A stretch of 54,760 bases of DNA from Sphingobacteriales bacterium (GTDB lineage: Bacteria; Bacteroidota; Bacteroidia; Chitinophagales; Chitinophagaceae). The position numbers and the translations under genes are program-made. Of this stretch, positions 1 through 7,352 are shown piece after piece. The stretch spans positions 1 to 54,760 of the forward strand of contig JACQDV010000074.1 in the NCBI GenBank assembly GCA_016200915.1, written 5' to 3'. The first letter of the stretch is position 1. Every line of letters starts with the position of its first letter. The notes beneath the pieces are model-generated. The model worked only from the letters and a program-made list of their open reading frames with translations, made no database searches and was not told the DNA's origin.

Positions 1-63
1 GTGAACGCCTTTTAAAATATCGTCAACCAAACAATAGATTCCAATAACTTTGTCGTGAAGCAT
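1..63 (-). CDS. IS982-like transposase, N-terminal 21 codons only
   Basis: The frame begins with ATG (complement of 61-63) and stays open to the window edge. The residues match the start of IS982-type DDE transposases as I remember them (initial MxxKVxxIYCxVDD). Only this short piece is visible, so no catalytic residues can be checked. It reads away from the neighbouring barrel gene. The family call rests on about 20 residues and is tentative. Confidence 0.5.
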   Translation of the reverse strand, partial: MLHDKVIGIYCLVDDILKGVH

Positions 64-134
64 TTGAGTAGGTTTTTGTTTTCGCAACTCAAAAATATTC
101 TATCTCAAATGCTTCTATTTCAGGAAACTTGGGT
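1..134 (-). mobile_element. Left end of an IS982-like insertion sequence (cut by window edge)
   Basis: On the minus strand an open frame starts at 63 and runs off the window edge. Its 21 residues begin MLHDKVIGIYCLVDDILKG, which resembles the N-terminus of IS982-family transposases. Reading outward, the DNA ends near 134 with ACCCAAGTTTCCTG; IS982-family inverted repeats typically begin ACC. I infer that the element boundary is near 134. The rest of the transposase and the second inverted repeat lie outside the window, so completeness and family are unproven. Confidence 0.55.
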
Positions 135-150
135 TAATTATATATTAAAC

Positions 151-180
151 AAATTCCCCGACCCAATCGGGGATTTGTTT
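151..180. terminator. Hairpin with T-rich flank, probable terminator
   Basis: TCCCCGA (155-161) and TCGGGGA (167-173) form a 7-bp stem with loop CCCAA. Flanking A and T runs extend the pairing, and TTTGTTTT follows on the plus strand. It lies between the IS end and the barrel gene at 241. No gene in the window clearly uses it. Confidence 0.5.
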
Positions 181-240
181 TAACAGTATGGCACGAAATT
201 TTAGGCTGTATATTCCGTTATACAACTGCAAAACCATTTT

Positions 241-870
241 ATGAAGAATATCCGGTTGACTTTTGCATTTTTACTATTGGCTTCAGTTCTCTTTGCTCAA
301 AAGAAAAAGAAAGTTCACGACGAAGATGAAGCTAAACTCCGTTTTGGGTTTAAAGGAACAGTAAATATTAATAAGCTTGATGGAACACCTTTTAAAGATA
401 AGTTCAGTTACAATTATCAATTAGGCGGGTTTCTTCAATGGAACTTTAGTTATAAATTGGGTCTTCAGCCAGAATTTAATTTTGCACAATCTTCCAGCGA
501 AATAACTAATGATAATACCGTTATCTACGACGATATATTTCTGGATGGTGATCAAAAAAAAGCCAGGTTGGATTATCTTAAAATCCCCATTTTATTAAAT
601 ATTGATATTGGCCCTTCCCAAAAAGTAAAGTTGCAGGTAGGACCACAATGGGCTCAACTACTCAATTCTAAAGTGGATAGCCTGAAAAATCCCAGCCTCG
701 AAATCTTTAAAAAAGGTGATTTTTCCCTGCTTGGCGGCATTTGGTTCCAACTTCCGGCGGTTCATATAGGAGCGAGGTATGAAATAGGGATATCTAACAT
801 TAATAATGTAACTGATAAGGATAAATGGAAGAGCCAAGCCCTCCAACTATTTGCCGGTATTACCTTTTAA
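241..870 (+). CDS. PorT-family outer-membrane beta-barrel protein
   Basis: This 209-aa protein starts with a clear Sec signal peptide (residues 1-20, ending LFAQ) followed by a lysine-rich stretch. The rest alternates short hydrophobic strands and turns (for example LRFGFKGTVNINKL, YNYQLGGFLQWNF, KLGLQPEFNF) and ends in the aromatic strand LQLFAGITF, as expected of a small outer-membrane barrel. Bacteroidota genomes carry many such PorT-like proteins, most of unknown role. No promoter was recognised. It is not obviously part of the HEPN operon downstream, which has its own promoter. Confidence 0.7.
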   Translation: MKNIRLTFAFLLLASVLFAQKKKKVHDEDEAKLRFGFKGTVNINKLDGTPFKDKFSYNYQLGGFLQWNFSYKLGLQPEFNFAQSSSEITNDNTVIYDDIFLDGDQKKARLDYLKIPILLNIDIGPSQKVKLQVGPQWAQLLNSKVDSLKNPSLEIFKKGDFSLLGGIWFQLPAVHIGARYEIGISNINNVTDKDKWKSQALQLFAGITF

Positions 871-879
871 ATAATTTTT

Positions 880-910
880 GTTAACTTAGAAAAATTATTT
901 TTTATTTTTG
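880..910 (+). promoter_or_regulatory. Bacteroidota-type promoter of the HEPN operon
   Basis: TTG at 880-882 and TATTTTTG at 903-910 are separated by 20 bp, matching the Bacteroidota -33/-7 pattern TTG-N19/20-TAnnTTTG. The expected transcription start is only a few bases before the ATG at 920, so the first gene would have an almost leaderless transcript. This separates the three-gene operon from the upstream barrel gene. Confidence 0.7.
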
Positions 911-919
911 ACCGAACTC

Positions 920-1330
920 ATGAGTGAATTAAAGAAAAAATCGGAAGAAAATCTCAGAGCCGCTCAACTTTTAAACCTTAATGAACATAGATTATTTGCT
1001 TCTAGTGTTCATTGTGCATATTATAGTTGTTTTCAACTTATTAAATCAATCCTATTAAAACATGTCTTTCAATCTGAAGATGAATACAATTTAGAAGAAA
1101 ATAAGTCTAATAAGAATTCCCATGAATTTGCCATCAACAGACTTTCAATTGATTTTGCAAAAAAAAGACCTCTGGAGCTTCGAAAATATTCAAATGAAAT
1201 AAATCAACTAAAGGAACTTAGGGTCATTTCTGATTATAAATTGGAAGAGATACAAATAGATAAAAGCCAAAAGGCTGTTGATTTAGCTATTAGAGTACGT
1301 AATGTTTTGCTAAGAGAATACAAAGTATGA
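920..1330 (+). CDS. HEPN-domain protein (UPF0332-like), putative toxin
   Basis: A 136-aa all-helical protein. Residues 13-46 (RAAQLLN..., A33-Y34-Y35-S-C-F38) match the first HEPN helices, usually A-YY-A-F-H. Residues 97-106 (LKELRVISDY) match the C-terminal LR-x3-DY signature of UPF0332/PF05168 HEPN proteins. The RNase motif R-x4-6-H is not at its usual place; R24-x6-H31 lies in the first helices and may be chance. A TTG lies in frame at 908, but it sits inside the -7 box, so ATG 920 is chosen. HEPN proteins are often RNase toxins paired with MNT antitoxins; no MNT gene is next to it. It overlaps the next gene by 4 nt (ATGA). Confidence 0.7.
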   Translation: MSELKKKSEENLRAAQLLNLNEHRLFASSVHCAYYSCFQLIKSILLKHVFQSEDEYNLEENKSNKNSHEFAINRLSIDFAKKRPLELRKYSNEINQLKELRVISDYKLEEIQIDKSQKAVDLAIRVRNVLLREYKV

Positions 1331-1863
1331 ATTCAAAAGAATATTTAATATCGGCCATTGATTTTTTAGTTTCAAGATTTCCTTGGATTTCTTGTCGATA
1401 TGAGTATAAAGAATACTCAAGTTCCCATTTTATTGAAGTTTTGCCGTTAAGCACATACGAACATGATGAGGAATATGCTGAATGTGAAAACAAAATTGTT
1501 CTGGAGTTCATTAATAAATTTCTTTATGAAAGTTTGAGCTTTGTATCTAAAGAGTCACTAATAAAAGTAAAATCTCCTATATATACTGCGGGTAATAGCC
1601 GTAATTATATTAAGATAAAAGGGGCTGAAAGATTCGAGTTAACTGAAACATTTATTAATTATATCCCTGATATTAACAGATTAAAAGAAGTGGAGAAAAA
1701 GGAAATTCAGATTTACGAAGGTAAAGTCAAGAGTTTAAAGATCAGACCATTGATGAGTCAAGATTCGACTAATACCTTAATTACAACTCAGTACGGCGAC
1801 AAATTAATTACTGAAATTAATGATTCTAAAATAGCAGAATCAAATTATCCCTTAGCAGCATGA
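1327..1863 (+). CDS. Unrecognised protein, middle gene of HEPN-SecB operon (putative antitoxin)
   Basis: A 178-aa soluble protein with no signal peptide or membrane segment. I do not recognise the family. Residues 1-90 look like a mixed alpha/beta domain rich in Glu, Tyr and Phe; residues 105-165 are Lys/Glu/Ile-rich. The C-terminus is AESNYPLAA, close to the E. coli ssrA degron ending DENYALAA. It overlaps both neighbours by 4 nt, so the three proteins are probably made in fixed ratio. It has no MNT nucleotidyltransferase GS-x-DxD signature. By position it could be an antitoxin whose degradable tail is shielded by the downstream SecB-like chaperone; that is inference. Confidence 0.55.
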   Translation: MNSKEYLISAIDFLVSRFPWISCRYEYKEYSSSHFIEVLPLSTYEHDEEYAECENKIVLEFINKFLYESLSFVSKESLIKVKSPIYTAGNSRNYIKIKGAERFELTETFINYIPDINRLKEVEKKEIQIYEGKVKSLKIRPLMSQDSTNTLITTQYGDKLITEINDSKIAESNYPLAA

Positions 1864-2270
1864 TGGAGAAAAGAGATTTTCAGGATTCAGGATATAGGAT
1901 TTTATCAGTTATTCTGGTTAACAGTCAGTTTAACCGTCAATTGAACATTGATTTTTCACATGGTGAGGTTTCAAGTGAAGTTGATATGGGCGTTGAATAT
2001 AATCAACCTAATCCCGAGAATATATTTTCAGTTTACTTAAACCTTGAATTTAAGTCTCTTAGGAACTCAGAAACTGAAGTTTCTTGTACTATTAAGATGG
2101 CAGGGGTATTCCAAAAATATGGAGAACCGTCTCTACCTATTAACGATTTTTGTCAGGTAAATGGACCCGCTATAATATTTCCTTTTATTAGAGAGCACAT
2201 ATCATCTCTGTCCTTTAAAGCAGGGATTGGACAAATTTTGCTTCCGCCTTTGAATTTCACCAAAAAGTAA
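1860..2270 (+). CDS. SecB-like chaperone (toxin-antitoxin-associated type)
   Basis: A 136-aa protein. Residues 100-133 ([18 protein letters not shown]... then ILLPPLNF) match the SecB C-terminal signature, N-x-P-x-x-L-F-P-x-x-R-e-x-I followed by PPxNF. The N-terminal 95 residues are mostly beta strands, as in SecB. General SecB serves the Sec export pathway, but solitary SecB-like proteins next to toxin-antitoxin genes (for example M. tuberculosis Rv1957 with HigBA) protect an antitoxin instead. Its 4-nt overlap with the 178-aa gene favours the second role. ATG 1860 and ATG 1863 are both possible starts. Confidence 0.7.
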   Translation: MMEKRDFQDSGYRILSVILVNSQFNRQLNIDFSHGEVSSEVDMGVEYNQPNPENIFSVYLNLEFKSLRNSETEVSCTIKMAGVFQKYGEPSLPINDFCQVNGPAIIFPFIREHISSLSFKAGIGQILLPPLNFTKK

Positions 2271-2289
2271 AAAATTATTTCTCAAATAG

Positions 2290-2340
2290 TTGGCAGATAA
2301 ATTCCCTAACCCTACCTTTGCACTCCCAAATAAAATTGGG
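2290..2340 (+). promoter_or_regulatory. Promoter and short leader hairpin of the S10 operon
   Basis: TTG at 2290-2292 and TACCTTTG at 2313-2320 are 20 bp apart, a textbook Bacteroidota promoter. Just downstream, CCCAA (2325-2329) and TTGGG (2336-2340) can pair into a small hairpin 10 nt before the rpsJ ATG. An in-frame TTG inside the -7 box (2318) is therefore not the rpsJ start. This promoter probably drives much of the ribosomal-protein operon. Confidence 0.75.
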
Positions 2341-2350
2341 CTTTTACAGT

Positions 2351-2656
2351 ATGTCTCAGCGAATCAGAATCAAATTACAGTCTTACGATCATAACCTGGT
2401 AGATAAATCTGCCGAAAAAATCGTAAAAACTGTACGCAGCACAGGTGCCGTAGTAACAGGACCTATTCCTTTACCTACTAAGAAGAAGATTTTTACCGTA
2501 TTGCGTTCACCTCACGTAAATAAAAAGAGCCGTGAACAATTCCAGTTAGCTACACACAAGCGTTTACTGGATATTTACACTTCTTCCAGCCGCACTGTGG
2601 ATGCTTTAAGTAAGCTGGATTTACCAAGTGGTGTGGAAGTTGAGATTAAAGCGTAA
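2351..2656 (+). CDS. rpsJ: 30S ribosomal protein S10 / NusE
   Basis: A 101-aa protein of normal length for S10. It starts [18 protein letters not shown] and contains the conserved GPIPLPTKK and [14 protein letters not shown] segments of the S10 loop, then the THKRLLDIY strand. S10 sits in the 30S head and, as NusE, links ribosomes to transcription antitermination. ATG 2351 is chosen because it gives the family N-terminus and lies after the promoter. It is the first gene of the cluster; in many Bacteroidota fusA precedes it, but here the HEPN-SecB operon does. Confidence 0.97.
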   Translation: MSQRIRIKLQSYDHNLVDKSAEKIVKTVRSTGAVVTGPIPLPTKKKIFTVLRSPHVNKKSREQFQLATHKRLLDIYTSSSRTVDALSKLDLPSGVEVEIKA

Positions 2657-2971
2657 AAGATGTTCGGACAAATGAGTCAGACCAAAACAAACTAAGTTCT
2701 TTTAATAAATTATTCATCTATGCTTGTGCAACCACAAGCCGCTGGATGCGACATACACAGAAAGCCAGTAATGGTCTGACCGTCCCGGTCTGATCAACAA
2801 AAGCCAACTGTATTTAATAATAAAGGTTGAACATAAAAACAAGCTGTTCAGGGTTTGTTTTCCTTAGGTAACTCCACAACGGAAAGTGCCATAGGTAAAC
2901 GGGGATTGAAGTTAAACACCGCAAGGTGTGCCCAACTGTCCTTTCAACCCACAGCGCAAATTGAAATAAAA
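2657..2971 (+). promoter_or_regulatory. Structured rpsJ-rplC spacer, candidate r-protein leader RNA
   Basis: This 315-nt spacer has no credible gene. It holds a hairpin GCTTGTG/CACAAGC (2722-2739); a long-range pair GTCAGACC (2676-2683) with GGTCTGAC (2773-2780), which GGTCTGA at 2787-2793 could replace; and a nested stem just before rplC. In that stem GGG (2902-2904) and TTGAA (2906-2910) pair with TTCAA-CCC (2943-2950), enclosing GTT/AAC and ACACC-gcaa-GGTGT (2916-2929) with a GNRA tetraloop. Such a stem fits autoregulation by a ribosomal protein, but no binding evidence exists. Confidence 0.5.
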
Positions 2972-3589
2972 ATGAAAGGTATTATTGGAAAAAAAATTGG
3001 GATGACCAGCATCTTCAGTTCCGATGGCAAGCAAACAGCTTGTACCATCATTGAAGCTGGTCCTTGCGTTGTTACCCAGGTTAAAACTACAGAAACCGAC
3101 GGTTATAATTCCCTTCAGTTAGCATTTGGCGACAAAAAGGAAAAGCAAACAATTAAGGCTGAAAAAAATCACTTCGCCAAAGCAAATACTCCTGCTAAGA
3201 AAGTTGTTAAAGAATTCAGAGATTATTCCATAGAAAAAAATTTAGGTGAAACTATTACTGTTGACATTTTTGCCGAAGGCGATAAAGTTGAAGTAGTAGG
3301 TACGACAAAAGGTAAAGGTTTTCAGGGTGTAGTTAAACGCCATGGCTTTACCGGTGTGGGTGGTGCATCTCACGGTCAGCACGACCGTCAGAGAGCTCCG
3401 GGTTCTTTGGGTAACTCTTCTGATGCATCCCGTGTAATGAAAGGTATGCGTATGGCTGGTCGCTTGGGTGCAGACAGAGTAAAAACAAAAGGACTGAAAG
3501 TGGTGAAAATTTTCCCTGAGAAAAATTACATCCTCGTTAGCGGTTCAGTTCCGGGTTACAACGGTTCAATAGTATTAATACAAAAGTAA
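2972..3589 (+). CDS. rplC: 50S ribosomal protein L3
   Basis: A 205-aa protein starting [15 protein letters not shown], the standard L3 N-terminus. The central basic loop [12 protein letters not shown], then [17 protein letters not shown] and [14 protein letters not shown], are the conserved 23S-binding elements. The open frame continues upstream to 2855, but those residues are encoded by the structured leader, so ATG 2972 is the start. L3 is an early assembly protein that approaches the peptidyl-transferase centre. rplD follows after 38 nt. Confidence 0.97.
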   Translation: MKGIIGKKIGMTSIFSSDGKQTACTIIEAGPCVVTQVKTTETDGYNSLQLAFGDKKEKQTIKAEKNHFAKANTPAKKVVKEFRDYSIEKNLGETITVDIFAEGDKVEVVGTTKGKGFQGVVKRHGFTGVGGASHGQHDRQRAPGSLGNSSDASRVMKGMRMAGRLGADRVKTKGLKVVKIFPEKNYILVSGSVPGYNGSIVLIQK

Positions 3590-3627
3590 ACGCACTGTAA
3601 GGTGCATTACCAAATAAACGAAGTACG

Positions 3628-4257
3628 ATGCAAGTAGATGTATTAAGTATAAAAGGTCAGAAAACCGGTCGCACAGTTGAGTTGCCGGAAGAAATCTTTG
3701 GTGTAGAACCAAACGACCACGTGATTTACCTCGCTGTTAAGCAATACTTAGGAGCTAATCGCCAGGGAACGCACAAGGTGAAAACCCGTGCCGAAGTAAA
3801 AGGTGCCAGCCGTAAGCTGCACCGTCAAAAAGGTACCGGCGGTTCACGTAAGGGTAATATTCGTAACCCATTGTATAAAGGTGGTGGTACCATCTTTGGA
3901 CCTAAGCCTCACGGATACGATATCAAATTAAACCGTAAGGTGAAAGATATCGCCAAAATGAGTGCCCTTTCTTACAAAGCAAAAGAAAATGCAATTGTTG
4001 TTGTAGAAGATATCACTTTGAATACTCCTAAAACAAAAGAGTTTGCTGGTATTTTAAACAGCCTCAATGTTGCCGGTAAAAAAGCATTAGTGGTAATTCC
4101 TGAATACAACGATAACCTGTACCTGAGCTTACGTAATATGCCTTCCGTTGAAGGAACATTGCTGAGCGATATGAATACATACGATTTAGTTAATGCTGAA
4201 GTATTAGTATTAACTGAAAGTGCAGCAAAGATTTTTAGTGAAGAAGCAGAAGCTTAA
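3628..4257 (+). CDS. rplD: 50S ribosomal protein L4
   Basis: A 209-aa protein of normal L4 length. The tunnel loop is clear: NRQGTHKVKTRAEVKGASRK, then RQKGTGGSRKGNIRNP and GGGTIFGPKPHGY. The segment usually written GTGRAR in E. coli-like L4 reads GTGGSR here, probably normal for this phylum. The C-terminal half has the expected alpha/beta fold with TLLSDMNTYDLVNAEVLVLTESA. L4 regulates the S10 operon in E. coli; whether it uses the leader before rplC here is unknown. Confidence 0.96.
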   Translation: MQVDVLSIKGQKTGRTVELPEEIFGVEPNDHVIYLAVKQYLGANRQGTHKVKTRAEVKGASRKLHRQKGTGGSRKGNIRNPLYKGGGTIFGPKPHGYDIKLNRKVKDIAKMSALSYKAKENAIVVVEDITLNTPKTKEFAGILNSLNVAGKKALVVIPEYNDNLYLSLRNMPSVEGTLLSDMNTYDLVNAEVLVLTESAAKIFSEEAEA

Positions 4258-4297
4258 ACAATTTGAAAATGTGCAAATGTGCTGATGTGACAATGGA

Positions 4298-4332
4298 ATT
4301 TTCAAATTTTCAAATTTTCAAATTTTCAAATT
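4298..4332 (+). repeat. Short tandem repeat (8-bp unit AATTTTCA, about 4 copies)
   Basis: The rplD-rplW spacer ends in four near-perfect copies of AATTTTCA just before the rplW ATG. The same word recurs in the spacers before rpsE and rpmD. The 5' part of the spacer (4260-4290) holds the partly complementary words TTTGAAAAT and GTGCAAATGTGC, so the spacer can fold on itself. Confidence 0.8.
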
Positions 4333-4339
4333 AAGAAAC

Positions 4340-4639
4340 ATGAAACTCTCTGAAGTTTTAGTAAAGCCGATACTGAGCGAAAAAGCAAATGCTCAACAGG
4401 AAAAGTTGAGGAGATATGCTTTTAAAGTTAGCCGTAAGGCAAACAAGCTGGAAATTAAAAAAGCAGTAGAAGAATTTTATGGCGTGAATGTGGTAGATGT
4501 GAATACTGCCGTTGTTCCTTCCAAGAAAAAATCAAGAATGACCAAATCTGGTATTCTTAATGGTAGCAAGCCTGCTTATAAAAAAGCACTGGTTACTGTA
4601 GCGGAAGGTGATACTATCGACTTATACGGTAATATTTAA
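4340..4639 (+). CDS. rplW: 50S ribosomal protein L23
   Basis: A 99-aa protein of normal length. It begins MKLSEVLVKPILSEKA and contains RYAFKVSRKANKLEIKKAVE and the FYGVNVVDVNT segment typical of L23. L23 sits at the tunnel exit and docks SRP and trigger factor. The loop KKKSRMTKSG corresponds to the rRNA-binding extension. It lies between rplD and rplB, the standard S10 order. Confidence 0.96.
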   Translation: MKLSEVLVKPILSEKANAQQEKLRRYAFKVSRKANKLEIKKAVEEFYGVNVVDVNTAVVPSKKKSRMTKSGILNGSKPAYKKALVTVAEGDTIDLYGNI

Positions 4640-4694
4640 TAAACAAATTCATTAAAGCAGCGAAGCTGATAAGTTCGCAACAAAACAAATAACA

Positions 4695-5534
<840 letters not shown>

Positions 5535-5544
5535 AAACAAATGA

Positions 5545-5672
5545 GCTAATTAGCCAATGTGCTAATGTGCTAATTGTTAAAATGCTCTGGTAACACAGAG
5601 AAATAAACAAACTTTTTAAATACAATGTGGGTAATTAGCAAATCAGCAAATTAGCACATTGGCAAATTAAAA
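5545..5672 (+). repeat. Word-type inverted repeat in rplB-rpsS spacer
   Basis: GCCAATGTGCTAAT (5553-5566) is perfectly complementary to ATTAGCACATTGGC (5650-5663), and pairing continues on both sides to about 26 bp with two mismatches. One arm lies just after the rplB stop and the other just before the rpsS start, so the whole spacer would loop out in the mRNA. Related words (GCTAATTAGCCAAT) recur after rpmD at 12590. Confidence 0.8.
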
Positions 5673-5675
5673 AAT

Positions 5676-5948
5676 ATGGCTCGTTCAATTAAAAAAGGTC
5701 CCTATATCGCTGCTCACTTAGAAAAGAAAGTGCTGGCAGTTAACGAAGGCAAAGCAAAAAAAGGAGTTATCAAAACATGGAGCCGCCGCTCTACTATTTC
5801 TCCTGATTTTGTTGGTCACACATTCGCAGTGCATAACGGTAACAAGTTTATCCCTGTGTATGTAACAGAATTTATGGTGGGACATAAGTTAGGTGAATTT
5901 GCACCAACCCGCCAGTTCAAAGGACACTCAAGTAAGAAAATTGCATAA
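5676..5948 (+). CDS. rpsS: 30S ribosomal protein S19
   Basis: A 90-aa protein of normal length. It begins [19 protein letters not shown] and contains [23 protein letters not shown] and the C-terminal [16 protein letters not shown], both diagnostic of S19. It binds 16S rRNA in the 30S head with S13. The start ATG lies directly after the right arm of the inverted repeat. Confidence 0.97.
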   Translation: MARSIKKGPYIAAHLEKKVLAVNEGKAKKGVIKTWSRRSTISPDFVGHTFAVHNGNKFIPVYVTEFMVGHKLGEFAPTRQFKGHSSKKIA

Positions 5949-5954
5949 CATAAA

Positions 5955-5976
5955 ATTTCAAAATTTCAGGTTTTAA
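5955..5976 (+). repeat. 22-bp exact repeat shared with the rpsE-rpmD spacer (copy 1)
   Basis: The 22 bp from 5955 (ATTTCAAAATTTCAGG...) recur exactly at 12338-12359. Here the word runs into an imperfect palindrome, GGTTTTAAAATTTTGAAACC, between rpsS and rplV. Both copies lie soon after a stop codon in the same operon and strand. Confidence 0.8.
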
Positions 5977-6017
5977 AATTTTGAAACCAGAAATAAGAAA
6001 TCTTGAAATAAAATAAA

Positions 6018-6362
6018 ATGGAAGCTGTAGCAAAACTTAGAAATTATCCCACATCGCCCCGCAAAATGCGTTTGCTGGTTGATGAAATCAGAGGAGTAGG
6101 TGTAGAAAAGGCACTGGCGTTACTGGAGTTTCATCCGCAACACAGTTCTACTCCTTTATTCAAATTGCTGAAGAGTGCTGTCAACAACTGGGAGCAAAAG
6201 AATAGTGGTGCAAGTGCTGCTGATGCAGGACTGGTGGTAAAAACAATCTTTGTTGATGGTGGCCGCTCTATAAAAAGAATGTTACCTGCTCCGCAAGGCC
6301 GTGCTTACCGCATGCGCAAGCGCAGCAATCACATAACAATCATAGTAGATACTAAAAATTAA
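6018..6362 (+). CDS. rplV: 50S ribosomal protein L22
   Basis: A 114-aa protein. It starts MEAVAKLRNYPTSPRKMRLLVDEIRG, the L22 signature, and ends with RGRAYRMRKRSNHITIIVD-like residues (GRAYRMRKRSNHIT), corresponding to the tunnel hairpin and last strand. L22 lines the exit tunnel opposite L4. The rpsC start follows 21 nt after its stop. Confidence 0.96.
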   Translation: MEAVAKLRNYPTSPRKMRLLVDEIRGVGVEKALALLEFHPQHSSTPLFKLLKSAVNNWEQKNSGASAADAGLVVKTIFVDGGRSIKRMLPAPQGRAYRMRKRSNHITIIVDTKN

Positions 6363-6383
6363 TAAAAATATTTAAACCATAAT

Positions 6384-7199
6384 ATGGGTCAGAAAACAAA
6401 TCCTATTGGTGCCAGGTTAGGAATTATCCGCGGATGGGAATCTAACTGGTTCGGTAACAAAAAAGATTTTGCTACCAAGTTGATTGAGGATAACAAAATC
6501 AGGAACTACCTGAATGCCCGTATCAACAAAGGCGGTATTTCTAAAATCGTTATTGAGCGTACGCTGAATAAACTGATTGTTACTATTCATACTTCCAAGC
6601 CGGGTATCATCATTGGTAAAGGTGGTGGTGAAGTTGACCGTGTAAAAGAAGAGTTGAAAAAACTTACCGGTAAGGATGATGTGCAAATCAATATTCTCGA
6701 GATTCGTCGTCCTGAACTGGATGCGATGATTGTAGGTGATACGATTGCCCGTCAAATCGAAAACCGTATTAACTATAAACGTGCCATTAAAATGGCTATC
6801 GCTTCTGCCATGCGTATGGGTGCTGAAGGGATTAAAGTAAAAGTAGGTGGCCGTTTGGGCGGTGCTGAAATTGCCCGTAGCGAAGAAATCAAACAAGGAC
6901 GTACTCCTTTACATACACTCCGTATGGATATTGACTACGCTAACGTAGCTGCTTTAACTGTATATGGTAAGATTGGTATCAAAGTATGGATTTGTAAAGG
7001 TGAAGTATTAGCGAAGAGAGATTTGAATCCAAACTTCGTTAGTAGTAAGAGCGAAGTAACTGACAGAAGAGGTGGTGACGACCGCAGAGGTGGTGACAGA
7101 AGAGATGACCGCAGAGGTGGTGGCGAAAGAAGAGGCGGTGGCGGAGACAGAAGGGGTGGTGGTCACGGTGGCGGACAAAGAAGAGGCGGTGGGAGATAA
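6384..7199 (+). CDS. rpsC: 30S ribosomal protein S3 with RGG-rich C-terminal tail
   Basis: A 271-aa S3, longer than the E. coli protein (233 aa). [20 protein letters not shown] and the KH segment [16 protein letters not shown] are canonical. After about residue 225 the protein turns into a low-complexity tail of Arg, Gly, Asp and His repeats ([11 protein letters not shown] and similar) to the end. The tail resembles eukaryotic RGG motifs and may add RNA contacts at the mRNA entry site; that is inference. The frame is intact and the tail codons vary, which suggests it is really translated. Confidence 0.95.
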   Translation: MGQKTNPIGARLGIIRGWESNWFGNKKDFATKLIEDNKIRNYLNARINKGGISKIVIERTLNKLIVTIHTSKPGIIIGKGGGEVDRVKEELKKLTGKDDVQINILEIRRPELDAMIVGDTIARQIENRINYKRAIKMAIASAMRMGAEGIKVKVGGRLGGAEIARSEEIKQGRTPLHTLRMDIDYANVAALTVYGKIGIKVWICKGEVLAKRDLNPNFVSSKSEVTDRRGGDDRRGGDRRDDRRGGGERRGGGGDRRGGGHGGGQRRGGGR

Positions 7200-7229
7200 G
7201 TCCAGCTCAGTAAAGTGAAGAACGATGAA

Positions 7230-7310
7230 GTCCCGACGCTTCGGTCGGGATGCTTACTGAAACGTAAGCATGAGTGACACAACGGAAGCTGAATAAAGTA
7301 CTAAACGTTG
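7230..7310 (+). repeat. Dispersed hairpin element between rpsC and rplP
   Basis: The spacer holds TCCCGAC-GCTTCG-GTCGGGA (7231-7250), then TGCTTAC/GTAAGCA (7251-7270), then GAGTGACACAAC (7272-7283) and AAGCTGAATAAAGTACTAA. The 24 bp at 7230-7253 recur exactly, inverted, at 34816-34839; GAGTGACACAAC recurs at 32890 and, inverted, at 34627. It is a member of a dispersed intergenic family. Confidence 0.8.
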
Positions 7311-7352
7311 GTCAGCAAAAAATAACAGAAACAGAAAAAGAAACTTAATACA

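Noticed and set aside
947-1030. R-x6-H in the HEPN-like protein as the RNase active site
   Set aside because: It lies in the first helices, not where the R-x4-6-H motif of HEPN RNases normally sits, so it was not used as evidence for nuclease activity.
2870-2915. CGGAAAGTGCCA in the rpsJ-rplC spacer resembles a conserved RNase P RNA segment
   Set aside because: The other conserved RNase P regions (GAGGAAAGTCCGG and the 3' ACAGAA-CCGGCTTA) are absent from the spacer, which is also too short to hold the whole RNA.
6417-6896. 159-codon open frame on the minus strand inside rpsC
   Set aside because: It is antisense to a fully conserved ribosomal gene and shows no recognisable protein features.
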